Notes: generated by a model from the sequence alone, not told the origin. 64,000 nt of DNA from Acanthaster planci (GCF_001949145.1 NW_019091416.1:731728-795727), one strand, 5' to 3'; positions 13,955 through 27,458 are shown, counted from the first letter of the stretch. Program-made: numbers and translations.

Positions 13955-16570
13955 AAACGATTTGTAGTGGACTAGGAGTTTTTTTACGACCATACTAATG
14001 ATTTGTAAAAGCGACTATACATTACAAAACTCTCCGATGAAAACAGCGACATTTTTGTTGATTTTGGAAATCCAAAGCGTACCGTGTTGTGGTCATTTTG
14101 ACCTTCTAGTCGCATTCCATTAGCCACTTACTCACTGGCCATAACATGCAGGTTTAACTGCATGATTGTCTTTTGTTTGCGTATAAATGGAAGTAACGTC
14201 TCTCATATTCCAATATTAGGAGAAAATAACGTGCGATTGAGTTATATTTGGTTGTGTACGTGGACCAAATCTGGGTCACCGTATTGAGGGTTTCACATTA
14301 GCTCCCTTTGCGCATATCTGCATCGAAACCGAGGCTCTCTGTGTTGAACTTCATCGCGCGCGCGCCCGCGGAGTCCACACAGTACATGCAGTATCCGGTT
14401 CGTAAGTGTGACGCCACTTCAGTTTAAGCCACGCCCACTGCACAAGATACACTACCATCGCAGGTACCTTAGTTCAAACGTGTCGAGTCATCCTGAAAGA
14501 CTCTTCCACAAAAATGTGCCGCCTGAAATGTCTGAATTTAACATACCTTTATGTATTTTGTGTCTTGACTCCTTTCAATCGTCTGATCGTATTAAGAACT
14601 GAAGCTGACACATACAGCCTCGTTTTCAAACGCAGAAGTGCGCAGATCAACGCTAAAAGCATCGTATTGGGACCCCTCTATTGCGTCGTTCTCATGGGTG
14701 CACATACTGTTGTTGCACAATTAGGGTACTGGACCAATTGCAGACCTAAGTTACAGCCATTTACTGTGACTCGGTGACGAACTAATGCTGTCTCATAATT
14801 ACTTGACTGCGGCTTGAAATTACACACGAGTCAATGGCAAGAGGCTGCAGCCACTGTCATAGACCTGTATGTAAATTCAGGCCACAGCCAAGTGATTAGG
14901 ACACGGCTCCATAGTAATAGTGTGCCTATGGCGTGCTAATTGTTAGCTCTTGGTTTATGCCTCCCTACTTGACATGACTCATGGTCCATCCATCGCTGCT
15001 TAAGCGACAATATTGCTCATTCCGTAAAAAGTAGGCTAGATTTTGTCTAATACTGAGGATACAAGTAGTACATTTTTTATTATTCATATGTACTTAAATC
15101 AAACATCGAAACTATGCATACCATTTCAGTTTTTTTCTTCATTCTTTGGTTCTTTAGATAATGACTTTTTGAGATTTATGTAAAATGGCTGTTGCTACTG
15201 TATTGTAAAAACAACATTGAATGCTGAAGTAACCGTGAGCAGTTTATAATTGTGCTTGTAAGTGGTAATGTTTATAAAAATCAAATACCTTATAGCCTTT
15301 TGCACATACTATTAACAGGATGGCTATAAATTTCTTTGCTAAAAACTTTAATTTGGTTTACTTTTATGGAATAAGGCCTAGAACAATGGTCTTGAAAAAT
15401 TTGGAAATAATGTTTCAAAACACCTGAAAATAAGCAGTCTTTGTTCCTACCAAACAAGTATTTGTACAAGAATCACGCAAGTTGTTGGCTTTGACAGGGC
15501 AAATTTGCGACCACTAGACGTCTTTCATAATGTTGATTACCTTCCGCAATGAAGATAAAAAACGTAGATTTTAGTTTAGTGGCTTTAAAAGACGATTGTT
15601 CTCGAGACAGACGTGAGCTTTTATCGCCATATTTAAATTTCAGTCGACCAGTGTTAATTTTAAGAAACCCGTCGCCGAGTTTACTTCTACAGAAAACGTC
15701 CCGCGGCATTACAGGGTGAATTTCCACGACTATATTGTAAATGTTTCCGACGCTTATGATCTAGTGGTGTAATCGATGTAAGAGAAGTTGGAGAGAGTAA
15801 TGTGTAAACGAAAAACATCGTTCATTCCGTCTTACCGGGATATTTGGCTGAAAAATTACGCTTTGTTTTGGGATATGTGTACATAATTTTGGCATTCTTA
15901 ATTTTCGTTTTCTTTATGTTGAAAGACCAAAAATATTTTTGAAAAGATAATTATGCTTTGTAATTGATTTTATATGTCTAAATTAGACAGTGAATTGACA
16001 GAACAAAAAAAATTGATTGGGACTTGTAAGTAAGCTTTGTTTACAATAACTACCATTTCTGTAAGTTTCTCGATTACTCGTGGCAGTATGGTCTAACATA
16101 TTCAATCACTAAATATTTGTGTTTTTTTAATCTTCCTTACGGTGCATGCTGCACAAATTTATTCCCTTGATTTGCATTCAAATTTGGTAAAAGCTATGTT
16201 TCGAAATGCGCATTTGTCTTTTCTTTTATGGATGTTTTGTAGTTTGTCCAAAGGTACCTTACATTGCACTTAAATACGCTAATAAATTACCGTTATATCT
16301 TATACGAAGATTTGTCATCCAGTTTGTCTGTGTGATTTCGAAAGTGTTAGTTCTTCAGCAGAAAACAAGTTCCTTGGCATCTGAGCACATAACTTATTTA
16401 TGCAGAGTTTACTCGGTTGACATACAAACGTTGCGCTTGTCCTGTAAGGGTAATGGTGCAGGGTAACGTGTTTCTCTTTGCTTCTGGAAGCGTTGGGAAA
16501 CATCAAGAAAAACTTTTGAGGGAAGGATCTTAACATCTTAAAACCCAAATCTTAATCTGAAAAATTGCTT

Positions 16571-17139
16571 GTGTTAAATTTCAGCCCAAGGAAGGGTGAA
16601 AACTGCAACTACCCAAATATGGGCTGTGTTAACCCATTTTGGGGATGAGAATTACTTTCTGTTTCATTTTTCACCCACAATTTTTTCTTTGGTATATTAA
16701 ATCTCCAATACAGAAATTCGAAAATTTATAGTGATTGGATTACAAATTATATATTTACAATTGATTAATATATTAGAAAGATAAATATACATAGGGACTA
16801 AACAAGCTTAAAAGAATTAATGATGTGAAGAATTTGTAGAATGATCTTTGATATCTGTTTGCACAGCAAAAGGGGACCAAAAACCCACTAGTATTTCTAA
16901 GAGTACGAGTGCTCTGTGAATTACGAGGAGGGGGTAACATGGACATGTGCTTCGATCCGACAAGGGACTTTGCAAGTTTCTCAAGTAACTGAATACGCCG
17001 TTGTTCCAAAATGAGTGGATATTAGCCATTGTTTGGTTAAAAACAAACCAAAAAGTCATTTCAATCACCCAAATTGGGTTGAAACAACCTAAACTACTGT
17101 GTAGTTCCAGTTTTCACCCACCTTGGGTTAACATTTAAC
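16571..17139. mobile_element. Non-autonomous inverted-repeat element (MITE-like), about 570 bp
   Basis: The left end (16571 onward) and the reverse complement of the right end (ending near 17139) match over about 40 bp. Both carry GTTAAAT, then a CCCAAGG block, then GGGTGAAAACT and GAACTAC/CAACTAC. There is no coding capacity inside. This is the structure of a miniature inverted-repeat transposable element. The superfamily cannot be assigned because no clear target-site duplication was identified by eye. Confidence 0.65.
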
Positions 17140-17809
17140 CCAGGAAACTTATCAGTGAAGCCAATCGCTTGTGTGGGGGATGACTCTTAGAAATAGCATA
17201 AGCTGACCCGTGGATCAAGCAATAGTCGTGGTCTCGTTTTTGACCCAGACTGTTCCACAATTTGCAAAGTCAGCTTCGATTGGCTTCATGGCACGCTAAG
17301 TTGCATAAATTTGCACGCATACACACTAAAAGTGGTGTTCTTGAACCCAGACCAGAGGGCATTATGGTGAAATAGATTTTTTTCTGGAGAGTTCCAGCCT
17401 TTTCGGGGAGTTGATTTTCTCATGTAAAGAGGCTTATCTTGACAAAGATACACGTGACTTCCTAATCCACACCATAAGATCAAAAATACATGTACTCCTA
17501 AGACCAAGTTTTTGGCTCCCCTGGTGGATTTAAGGATACGTGTTTTCGAGTATGGATTCATCACCAGGACTGGCAAGAATGTTTGGGTTGTAGTATGCCA
17601 TAACAAAAGGCAAATGTTTTCTATAATACGCTTGGTGTTGCCTTTGAATTTTCCTGTTAAAAAGATGATTACCCACCACAGCGATAAGCCCTGGTTGACA
17701 ACACACATGTATCAAAAAACTTATTCAAGAACTGAACAGACTTGATTGCCACAGCCATCAGAAATGGCTCAGACGGAGAAAATGGATTGAACTGGAGATT
17801 GAAAAGGTA

Positions 17810-17897
17810 AAAACAAACAAACAAACAAACACCCCAACAACCCAACAAACAAACAAACAAACAAACAAACAATCCAAAAAAACAACAACAACAACAG
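17810..17897. repeat. CAAA/CAA microsatellite
   Basis: The tract consists of repeated CAAA units, interrupted by a short CCCCAACAACCC stretch, and ends in CAA repeats. It is simple-sequence DNA with no coding role. The long cysteine- and phenylalanine-rich open frames it produces on the opposite strand are artefacts. Confidence 0.95.
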
Positions 17898-18103
17898 AAC
17901 CTTTTATGTTCACTTTCATCAGAAATCTGCAACACTCCGATCCTCGAAAATGGCATGGCGGATTAAATTTGTTACCAATGCAAAACAAGACTAGTCATTA
18001 CGACCTGCGCATCGACATCTCGGATTAGGGGGTAAATGATCTAGACGACTGGTTTCACTATTTTTGCTAAATTGCAGGCTTGGTCCTTAGGCCTAATCCT
18101 AGC

Positions 18104-18160
18104 TGTCCCAAATCGTCCGATTTCAATATAATTTTACATACACCCTATAGGGAGTTGGGG
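18104..18160 (-). repeat. Dispersed repeat family 1, copy 3 (inverted)
   Basis: On the minus strand this reads CTATAGGGTGTATGTAAAAT followed by GAAATCGGACGATTTGGGAC, a clear relative of the copies in the fascin intron. Confidence 0.72.
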
Positions 18161-18246
18161 TTTTACTGACATCCGGGATATGACTGGATAATTAGTAATG
18201 TTAATGGTTTATCAACTACTCATTACCTGGTTAATCTTGTGCCTTT

Positions 18247-18430
18247 TGGGAGGAAAAGCACAATGTGGGAACAGTAGTCCTGACGGACTTCTCAAAAGCC
18301 TCCGATATAGTGGAGCACGCCCAGATTGAAAAGACTGTTGCACGTACAGTTACGCCCCAACTGTTCAGCCGACAGTCGGCAAAATCCAACAGCCAATTTC
18401 TTAACGTACTCAAAGATTTTGCAATTCACA
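18247..18430 (+). pseudogene. Decayed non-LTR retrotransposon reverse-transcriptase fragment
   Basis: The frame beginning with FWEEKHNVGTVVLTDFSK and continuing ASDIVEH resembles the region around motif A of CR1/Jockey-type reverse transcriptases, where the usual pattern is VxxxDFSKAFDxVxH. The second aromatic of that motif is replaced by serine here. No catalytic YxDD motif follows, and the similarity fades within about 60 codons. I read it as a short fossil of a LINE-like element. It rests on one motif, so a chance match is possible. Confidence 0.5.
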
Positions 18431-21400
18431 CCCAACAGAATCAATCCAAATTATGTTAGTTGGCATTCCATCCACAGCACAAACAAAAACCAGATTCTGC
18501 TGGACGAGTTACGGACATGACCGAATTAACGTTGACACATGTTGTGAGACACCCTATTATCTCTTCGCTATGGTTGCACAGTTGGGATAATCCCATCTGT
18601 AATTTTGATAGACACTATAGCTGTAACCTCAAGCTTCAGGCGAACTTCAAACAACCTGTCGAGACACGCCGGCAGCCTTCGTCAGACAGCAGCTTGGCCA
18701 TCCTCCATGCAGAGCCCGAGTCGCCTGAACGGTTATGCTGTTCTTTGCGTCCATGACACAGAGCGGGCCAAGATGAGAGAAGACAAAGACGCTTGTACGT
18801 CGCCGTGCCGTAAGTTAGTCCACATCCAATGTTAAGCGTGTACCCGAACAGCTGCAGTAACGCAGGCTCTCGTTTTTATTGGACTAGTTTTGTTGAAAAT
18901 TTTCAAACAGTATTCCCAATGTTCAGTGTTTCCCAAGCTTCACATTCTTTTTTTATTTTTTATTTTTTTTAAACATTTTCCGAGTTTTTCTTTTAATTTC
19001 TCTTCCCTCACAATTTCAACTTAAGACTATGTTTCCCCCAAAGCTCGTTTTCCCCAAATTAGCATAACAAATCCTACAACACTGAAACTGTACGTTACCA
19101 CACTATGTAGGCCTACAAGTATATTCACTCCTCTCCTATTCTCTGAAAACAGCTTGTGTTTACCAGTTTGTTTTCCCCTGCCTGAGAGCACGAGTCATAG
19201 AAGCCCACCCAACATCTTTACTAACCTTATAAAAGTAGGCCTACCATGTCTCCTTCAGGCCGATTCAAGGAGTTGGTGTACACACCGAATCCAGGTCGAG
19301 GCCAATGCAACCCAACGATGGTCTTCAACATTGGTTTTAACGGACCGATTGACGTTTATGAAAGCAGCGAACCCGTGAGTTTATGAACAGACTGAAATCA
19401 GTTGAGTTAGTACTCCGAAATTCTGATATTATACATATTTTCAAAAGCTCCTCTTTAAAGCCTTGTGAACCGTTCTTTTGGTTCGAGAAAATCCGCTTTC
19501 TACATAGTGCGAATTATAACGGACAATGTACTTACCCCCAACACTGAATTCAAAATACTTCAGCAGGGCTTCGGTAGCGACGTGTACGACCAGGGCATCG
19601 ATGTCAATTTATGACGGCAGGTTCTTCTTCAAATGACAGCCGTGCGCCAGCGGTGTATGTACTTCTTTCAGCAAGCTGATGATTGGGGGTTGGTTCACTT
19701 CAACCTCAAATAATGCATATTTCATATATAAAGAAACAGGTGGATGCCGCACTTTTAGCTCAACTTCGAAGAAAATATTAATTTCAGTAGAATTTCTTAA
19801 AAATAAAACAGCTTGGGCCCATAAATCGTCAAGTTAAATCCAGAGATTCCTGCCCACACCACCTCTTACAAGTTGGCCTATAATTAGGATACTTAGAATC
19901 CTCAGTTTCACCAAAATGTAACCTTTTGACAAGTTATATCTAGATGCCCTGTTTTATGTCTATGAGCTTCCAGCCTGAGGTGTAATCACGCAGGAAGATT
20001 TAGGACAGGAAATTGTATCTTAAAGTTGTCAAGAACTCTCAGCGAATAAAAGTACTGTTAATGGCGGGGAGAAAAAGTGGGAATGAACGTAACTTTTAAA
20101 AAAGTTTTTAAAATCAACCAATAATCCTTTTGTGAATTAAAAATGGGATTAGAATATTGATAAAAGAAAAAGAACCTTTGCAAAAAATTGCTTTCATGCT
20201 ACAGCATGGCGGAAGAAATAGACCAGTCGCACGTTTGGATGTCTTGTGTTAGTCATGCACTAGGTTTGGAAACAAAAGCAGTTATATGAGGATTTTAAAA
20301 CAAGAGAATCGTGGGCTATAACATACTATCAAATTAAGACTTCATGTAGTAACGCTTTTATTAATATGTCGGTAGTCAAATATTACATAAAAATTTCATC
20401 AGAACAAATCCTGCCGGAAACAGTTGCAGAAATAATCGAAACAGAAGTGAAATGCCGATTTGGAAGCACTGAAGAATTGACGATTTCGACTATCCCACTT
20501 CTGCAAGTTTTCTGAAGGGATAAGTTTCAAAGTTGGTTTATACCTTGTCATGCTTGATCTCAGGTAAAACAGTTAGTTTACAAGACATCAAATAAAGCAA
20601 GACATATCATTTGAATTAATTATAACCATTCTATTGCAAAAATCAACTTTATAATGAAAAGGATTTCCAACATTTGACATAAAACCAAAATGTTGACAAA
20701 AATAGGGCTTATTGTTTAGAAAAATCCTGAGTTTTACTGACAATGATATAAAAATACAGGTAAATATTTTAAAATAGTGATACTGAAAACGTGAAATGCT
20801 CACTAGGGCGGCAGCATGACGTAAGTAAAAGCCTTGCCTTACTTCAATTTTTAAAACTGTCAATACAACTCAAGTACTTATTCTTATCTTCGAGGAGGAA
20901 AAACACTGGAAATTGAAATCAAACAGAAAATGCCGTTAATATGCAAGCTAAAAACGCTTCATCATTCTCGCACTTTCATCATTTTGGCAAGGAACCTTCA
21001 ATTGATTCAATTCTTCCAATGCCCACTCAGGAGATCACTGCCACATTCTTTGAGGCATCAAGCCTCGGGCGATAGTGACAGTGGATGGGTTGCCATTTCC
21101 TGTTATCCTACTAATGCAAAAAATCTCCTCCAGAACAATCCCAGTCGGTTTTTCAAGGGTCTGGGATGTTTAGTGTAAGTGCTCAACCGTACACATGCAG
21201 CTTCATTCAAATAAAATTGTCATTGCCAAATGATATATTCTCCTTCAAATGGTTGAGATTGTTGGCAGTCCTATTAAAAGGAAAACAGTTTACCAATACA
21301 AGTTTTGTGATTAGGTCAGTCCTCATCTATGTGAGCCGGACACTCTGGCAATAGCTGGTGCAGTATGCCAGATATTGATTCCTAGATTTCTTCACGTTTT

Positions 21401-22404
21401 AACAGATGGCCAAAAGTTCAAACAAAATAATGCCAACAGAGAATGAACTGACCAAAGACCATATTCAGCTCTTTTAAAGTCAGGCCGCTGAATGAAGTTA
21501 CCTCAAATTGCCATCTACCGCTCAAGAATAAATACAATCCTTTTGCTGATGTGGTGCTGTTGGGTAACCACAGGGGGGCCTGGGGAGGCACATCCCCCCC
21601 CACAAATTCCCGTGCCCCTCAGGTGCGCCCCACTAAAAAAAAACCGAATGAATGGATATTGAACAAGGCTAACAAAAACTTGCCCTGAAAAAGCACACCA
21701 CTGAAAGCTGGTGCCGCCCATAAGATGCTGGTGCCGCCTTTATGCCTCACCACTAGTAAAATCCGAGCTACGCCACTGATGTGGTGACTTACTTAGATGA
21801 GAACCAACCAGAAATAATAAATTTACATTGTTTTATAAAATCTGTGATTTTTATGACAACTTGACTTCGGGAATTAACCTGTAAAGACATTCTATTTCAC
21901 CGACTTTGATGGTACTCCAACTTTCATTTCAGGACACTGCAAGCATTAAAACTATCCAATTTGTAAAAATAAAATAATTGGATCCAACTTTCGTTTTCAT
22001 AATAATCAGAGTCTTAAAACTTTGAACAACTCTAAACTTTGAACAACTTTATGTCATGGGGGTTGTGAGTTCAATTACACACATACATCGAGAGGACGCT
22101 ACTGTGTACAGCTTCAGCCACAATGACAGCAAGTCTGGAGGACGGGGCTCAGTTTTTGAAACACTAATGCTAAGGTTGGTTTGGAACAATGACTTTCCAG
22201 GTCTTCCGCTATGAGTACACGCTCCCTCAAGTAACTGCATAGATGGATTGGTTCCACTTATTGTAAGCCTAATATCTCAGGGTGCAATTGTTGGCAATTT
22301 TGCACGGTGCTAAAAATAATGGATGATGCCAACATGCAAACACCTGTCAATTAATTGGTAATTGATTTGGATCAGGACACTAATTTTTGATTGTTTTCTC
22401 CGGC

Positions 22405-25400
22405 CTAATCATCAGCGTCTTCAAACTGCCCCTCCTCGGTGTCAAAATTGATGCAGGGACAAGGAAGATTCATGACGTGTTCATCGGATGGGGTGAATGC
22501 AAAGTTGGGCTCCAGACCCATGGGCTCGTGGAGATCATTCACTGGATGTTTGTAAACTCTGTCGTAACCTGACATAAGTGAAATAAAGACCATTCAGAAT
22601 TTTCCTCCAGGCAAGAGAATCATGGGATGTGGGATTTTCTGTCAGGTTAGCTATAAGGAGAAACATTTTGAGCTAGAACACAGGTGCGATGCAATTAATC
22701 ACAAAGCAACTCACAACCTCAGTGTGCAAGTAACGGGGAACCAAGAAAGAAACACCCTTGTTAGGGTTCACATGAGACTTGGAGCTGAAGTTGGGCTGTG
22801 CAGACCCCGAGCCAAAGATGCGTTTCAATCCACGGGCAAACCAGTTTCAAAGATAGGTCAAGGATTACATGATTTTTCCCCTTTAATCCATTTTCTCGTG
22901 TTTTATGTCCACTACTGACGTGACTTGACTTGCAAGTTGCAACTGACTGCTAATGATGAAATTACAGCCTGGTGAAGGAGCCCAGCAAACTCTTGAGTAC
23001 CGCACTGGAAAGTCAAAGATGACCCCCCTCCTGAAAATGCGAACGGTGGACCAGCCCCTGGGGAATTGCAACAGGATGGGGATTTAAAAGAAAAGTATGG
23101 ACGGCCAAATGGTGTAGTAATGCTAAATCGGGACAGTAAAAAAAGACTGGAAAATTGGGTTGGTGAAAATGGTTCATAGAGATAATAAAAATAAAAAGGG
23201 GTGCAGAAGTATTCCCAAAGACTATTACTGTGCATGTATTATTAGTGTCTTCATTGGCCAATTCTGTACTGAGCCTATTAACAGGATGGTATTTTATTTT
23301 GCAATGCCCAATCAACACCATGGCTACACACATGCCCCGCCTTACCCCCTTCAGCACTTCCCATTCTTCAAAAGAAATTGATAATAATAAAAGAGAGCAC
23401 CGCTGTTGTCGAGCCCGTCAAGATTCCATGAGAGCACTTACCGTAACAGGAGATGTGCTCGAGTTCATCGTCCCAGTTCTCTTCGGGGGCCTCTGTTACC
23501 TCTTGCGATGGGTGAGCGTGGGTGCTGTCACTTTGGCGATCATCCGGGCTGTTCGCCAACAGGTCTTCGTCATCGTCTACAGTGATTGCAGGTCGGTAGA
23601 CATTTTTAAAAGAAAAGAATTATCGTCTTTTTTCATTAGCATTGACTGGACAGCTAAGTGTACTAAGAACAAGGGAAGTTGTTTCTTGAAAAAATTCTGG
23701 ACTCGGAGCTTGGTAAAAATTTCACTGAATGATGAATCAATTTATGTTCATACTGATTCACATTATGGAGTCATCTTCTGCCCATCTACACCAAAAAGCT
23801 TCCAACGACTTTTGTAAACCTGTTACTGTGCGATACTTGCCGTTAAGGTTGGACAAATTATCTTCGTCATTGTAGGAGAACGTGCACCTGGCACCGTAGG
23901 ACCGCTGCAAGCTGCACTCATCTGAGGGCGATGACCTGCCACTGGACTCCCTGGTGCTAGCGCCCTCGTGTGACTGCCACATGGACTGTCCCTTTTGCAC
24001 AGCTTGGGCCAGGACGCTGGTCCAGTTAATGTGCCTGGACTGTTTACTCGTACTGTCGCCTCCCTCTGACTCCTCAGCCTGGGGTGCAAAAGTCATTTTG
24101 GTGTGAATGAGATTTTTTTCAGAACTGATATTTTCAGTCAGAAACATGAACGTGTGTTTAAAAAAACACAATAACTTAGCATGTGCCAATTCAATTATAG
24201 CTGTAATCAATTATATGGCATGTTTGAATATACTTGGTGTACATCTCTTCCACACCTTTGAGGGAAAGTCTGGTGCGATTTGAGTACATTCTAGGAAAAT
24301 CAGAAGATTTTACAGAAGAGCCCTACGCCACTGTCAATATATCTATTACTGACCAGCTCTACGCCCTTGACTACCACCCTTGGGTGGAGATAAGTAATTG
24401 CAGCTATGTATCCTGCTCAAGGACACAAGCCCTACAATTCACGGGCTTTAATAGTTTGGCCAATCCTGATCAACTTTACAGGTCTACAGCCTGTTCAAAA
24501 CCTGCCTCTGTGGCCAGATGTGAACCAACGAGCTCATCTGGTCGTATCTTTGTCCGCCAGTTTTTGCTGGTGACCGACTTCCCCGCCGACGGATACCGGT
24601 TGGGTTTGGTGTAATTTGGCACGGCTAGGGCAGGCATGTCAAAATCATTCTGTGAAGAAAAATAATCCTGGTAAGAATCCACGACTGAACTTCAGAAGAA
24701 AACCACAGGCCCCATATGAATGGTAACACTGATCTATTACTCAATCTGCAATTGCTGATATCTGACTTGGACTTGGACTCAAGTCAGTTTTTAGCACGTC
24801 CCGACTGAGCCAACACTTGCAACCAGCAAGGACCCCGTTTGAAATGAAATTTACTCTTTTCACTGAAACACTGAAAACTTTTGGAAACTACCCAGCAAAA
24901 CAAAAAATCTTATTGAAAAATTTTTTTAATCTTGTAGTTTTATCTGTTGATATGAAGCTGTTGAGTAGCTTAATAAACCACAAATCTTGAAGTCACAAAG
25001 AAAATCTAGCTGTGCCTCCCTCCAAATTTTTGAGGTGCCGAGTTGGTGACTTGAGCCTGGAAATAAAACCCAACCTTTGCAACACAGAGTAAATCAAATT
25101 CAAATACTCCAACAACTTGACTGTGGATTCAGACTCGCACTCGGCAATAGGGGACTCAGACAAGGCATTTGAGGACTTTATGACTGAGGACAAGTGCCAA
25201 GCCAAGAGCCTGTCAGTGACATCAAACATTTGAGGAAAGAATGGAATTGTTGCAACAACATTAGGCGAGCCAGTTAGTGTACATGCAGAAGCATAGACAG
25301 TGCAGGACTTCTTCAAGTCTTTTCCAGAAAACCGTCTTTATCTTTCCAATTTGGCGTTTTTCTCAAGCTATGATTGGCAAAGCTGGAACTGAAACCAAAG

Positions 25401-27458
25401 CCAAGGTTTTATAAACCCCAAGGAACCTTATTCCCTAGGGTTCAACTGAAAGCCATCACCACCTACTTCGTCAAGGTCCAAACGCTGCAACTTGTGCAAG
25501 TACTTCAACACCTCAGGCAACTCAATTAGGTGGTTGTCAAATAGGTCCAGGGTCTCCAGGTTGGTGAGTCTGGTGAAGGAGTCAGGTAACTTGGTCAGCT
25601 GGGTGCAAGGAAAAAACAAGCCCAAAATGTTCACTGCAAAACTCAGTAACTTCAAACCCCCCAAAAACTTAAAATTAATGACTTGAACTCATGTAAGAAA
25701 TTAATGATCTCTGCACAGGAGTAGCATATGATACTTTGTGGGTAACTCCCAAGAGCCAATATGAGCAGGACCTGGTGCTTGTGCACACTACTTTGCACCC
25801 ACACACACACACACACAGAAGATGCACTACCAATTGTCATTTGAATGTGCACAAACCCATAACATGTATACCACTACACATGGGCACTGGATGCAAGTTC
25901 AGAGAGCTGATTCATTTCTTGCAGTGGAAGAAAACCTATTGTATCGTGGTATCAGGCAGACAAGCTTCCAGAAGCCTCTGAACTGTTTGCCTGGGATCTG
26001 ATGATTTCACTGCATGTTCGTTTTGACAGTTTTGGTGTCAAAAGTTACAGTATACAAGGAACAGATTCAATGACTCAATAAAGCGTGATGGCTGGCAATG
26101 CAGTCCACAAAAAAATTGCACAAAATGAGGATTTTCCCACGTGGAAAATTAGAAACTGTATTCAATGCGGGACAGTTTTTGATTGATTTTCTTTAAGAAA
26201 ACTTGTTTGATTGCCATACTCTATTACAATCCAGTCGAAGGTCCAACAGTCCGTCCAAGTGGCCAAAATTGTCTGGTAGCAACTCAATGTTGTTCTTGGA
26301 TAACAAGCAGACCCGCAAATTCTTCAACTTGCTGAAGGAGTCTGGAAGTCTCCTCAGCAAGTTCTGGCCCAGGTCAAGGAACTCTAAGGAGACCAGATCC
26401 CCGAAATTCTCCGGCAGGCAGCTCAGTTGGTTCTCTTCAGCCCTGAGCTCCCGCAAGAGGGTCAGATTGCCAAAGTTATCCGGGAGCCTCTCAATCCAGT
26501 TCCCGTTCTGGAAGTTGCGTCGTTCCAGCTCCCCGATCACGCTGCCGAGGTGGAGGAAGTCTAGATGGGTCAGCAGGCCGAGAGTGGACGGGAGCTCCAT
26601 GACAAAGTTCCCGGACATGTCCAAGTACATCAGGCCTTCCCTGCTGCTTTCACCAAAGGCTTCGGGCAGAGGCTTGGCCGCTAGCTGATTATCCCTGAGG
26701 CTGATCTCCTGGAGTTTTGGAAGTTTCCCGATCCAATCAGGAAGGGTGCTCAATCTGTTCCCTGTCAGAAAGAGCTTTTCAAGGCAGTGGCATGAATCAA
26801 AATAGTCCATCAGTTCTTCTAATTTATTACTGGACAGATCTACCCTCCGGAGTGAAGGTAGTGACCCGAATGATCTAGGCAAAGTAGCTAAACGGTTATT
26901 ACTCAAGTTGAGAACCTCCAAGTGTCTTAGGCCTCCGAAGTTTGCCGGGAGTGCTTCCAGGGAGTTATCTGCTGCTTCCAAAATTTCCAAATTCTCAAGG
27001 AGTCCAAATGATCCTGGTAGTGTTGTCAGCTCATTTTCATCTAGTTCTAACCTCCGCAGGGACTTGAGGGTTCCAAAATCTTCAGACAACTCTTTCAGTT
27101 TATTTCCAACCAGCTTCAGCACTGTTAAGCTACAGAGGCCCTCGAGAGATTTGGGCAAGGAGGTCAGGATGTTTTCAGACAGAGAGAGTTCCTTCAGGTT
27201 CCAAAGCTTTCCAAAGGAACTGGGAAGTTCCTTTAGCTGATTGCCAGTCAGGGAGAGAGCACTAAGGCTCTGCAAGACTTCCCCGACATCCTCGGACAAA
27301 ACTGAAAGGGCATTGTAGTCCAGTATCAGGGTGGAGCACGTGTTCAATTCTTTCTTGCTGATGGCAAACTCTGTCAGATTGGTGGAGGAGAGGTCCAACG
27401 TTTGACCCATGGTTCTGCCATTCTGCTGACCTCTAGGCTCATCTTTGGTTGTTGCCAT
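22405..27458 (-). CDS. Leucine-rich-repeat protein with acidic C-terminal tail, six coding exons, 682 aa
   Basis: Coding exons in transcript order are 27458-26220, 25598-25467, 24649-24530, 24078-23820, 23576-23442 and 22568-22405. The joins keep one frame (phases 0, 0, 0, 1, 1) and every border is GT-AG. Residues 1-457 hold about 17 LRRs of the 23-residue LPxSFGxLxxLxxLxLxxN type, as in SHOC2/Ras-group LRR proteins. The exon 1-2 join falls exactly inside a repeat and restores the consensus (LDCNR|LTKLPDSF). The remaining 225 residues are polar and acidic (for example DDDEDLLANSPDD and ENWDDELEH) with no domain I recognise. There is no signal peptide or membrane segment, so it is probably an intracellular scaffold. 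The start is the ATG giving MATTKDEPRG. The exact orthologue is not identified. Confidence 0.9.
22569..23441 (-). other. LRR gene last intron
   Basis: This 873-bp intron starts with a strong donor (GTAAGTG) and ends ATGTCAG on the minus strand. Open frames within it on either strand show no recognisable protein. Confidence 0.82.
24650..25466 (-). other. LRR gene intron 2
   Basis: This intron of about 817 bp runs from GTAGGT to CTTCACAG on the minus strand. It carries a short AAGTC-type repeat (GACTTGGACTTGGACTCAAG) near 24762-24785. No extra exon was recognised. Confidence 0.8.
25599..26219 (-). other. LRR gene intron 1
   Basis: The intron begins GTATGG and ends CACCCAG on the minus strand. 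It contains a short AC dinucleotide run near 25798-25816. Nothing else is recognised. Confidence 0.85.

Larger units (their letters stand above)
13955..22404. other. Intergenic region between fascin and the LRR gene
   Basis: The start of this stretch is presumably the fascin 3' UTR, although no AATAAA was found close to the stop. It then holds AT-rich DNA, an inverted-repeat element at 16571-17139, a CAAA microsatellite at about 17810-17897, one copy of the dispersed repeat at 18104-18160, and a decayed reverse-transcriptase fragment at about 18247-18430. A short CpG-rich run (alternating CGCG) occurs near 14354-14370. No intact gene was recognised between 18500 and 22404. The two genes converge here, so both 3' ends lie in this region. 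Confidence 0.6.

Noticed and set aside
23230-23817. 195-codon plus-strand open frame
   Set aside because: It overlaps exon 5 of the LRR gene on the opposite strand and is the antisense reading of it plus intron sequence.
23828-23834. Earlier GT donor in LRR exon 4 (GGCAA|GTATCG)
   Set aside because: It would leave phase 2, which breaks the frame with the next exon. The later donor ACAG|GTTTAC gives the correct phase 1.
25460-25466. Later donor GTAG|GTGGTG at the end of LRR exon 2
   Set aside because: It would end out of phase with the next acceptor; GAA|GTAGGT gives phase 0 and continuous frame.
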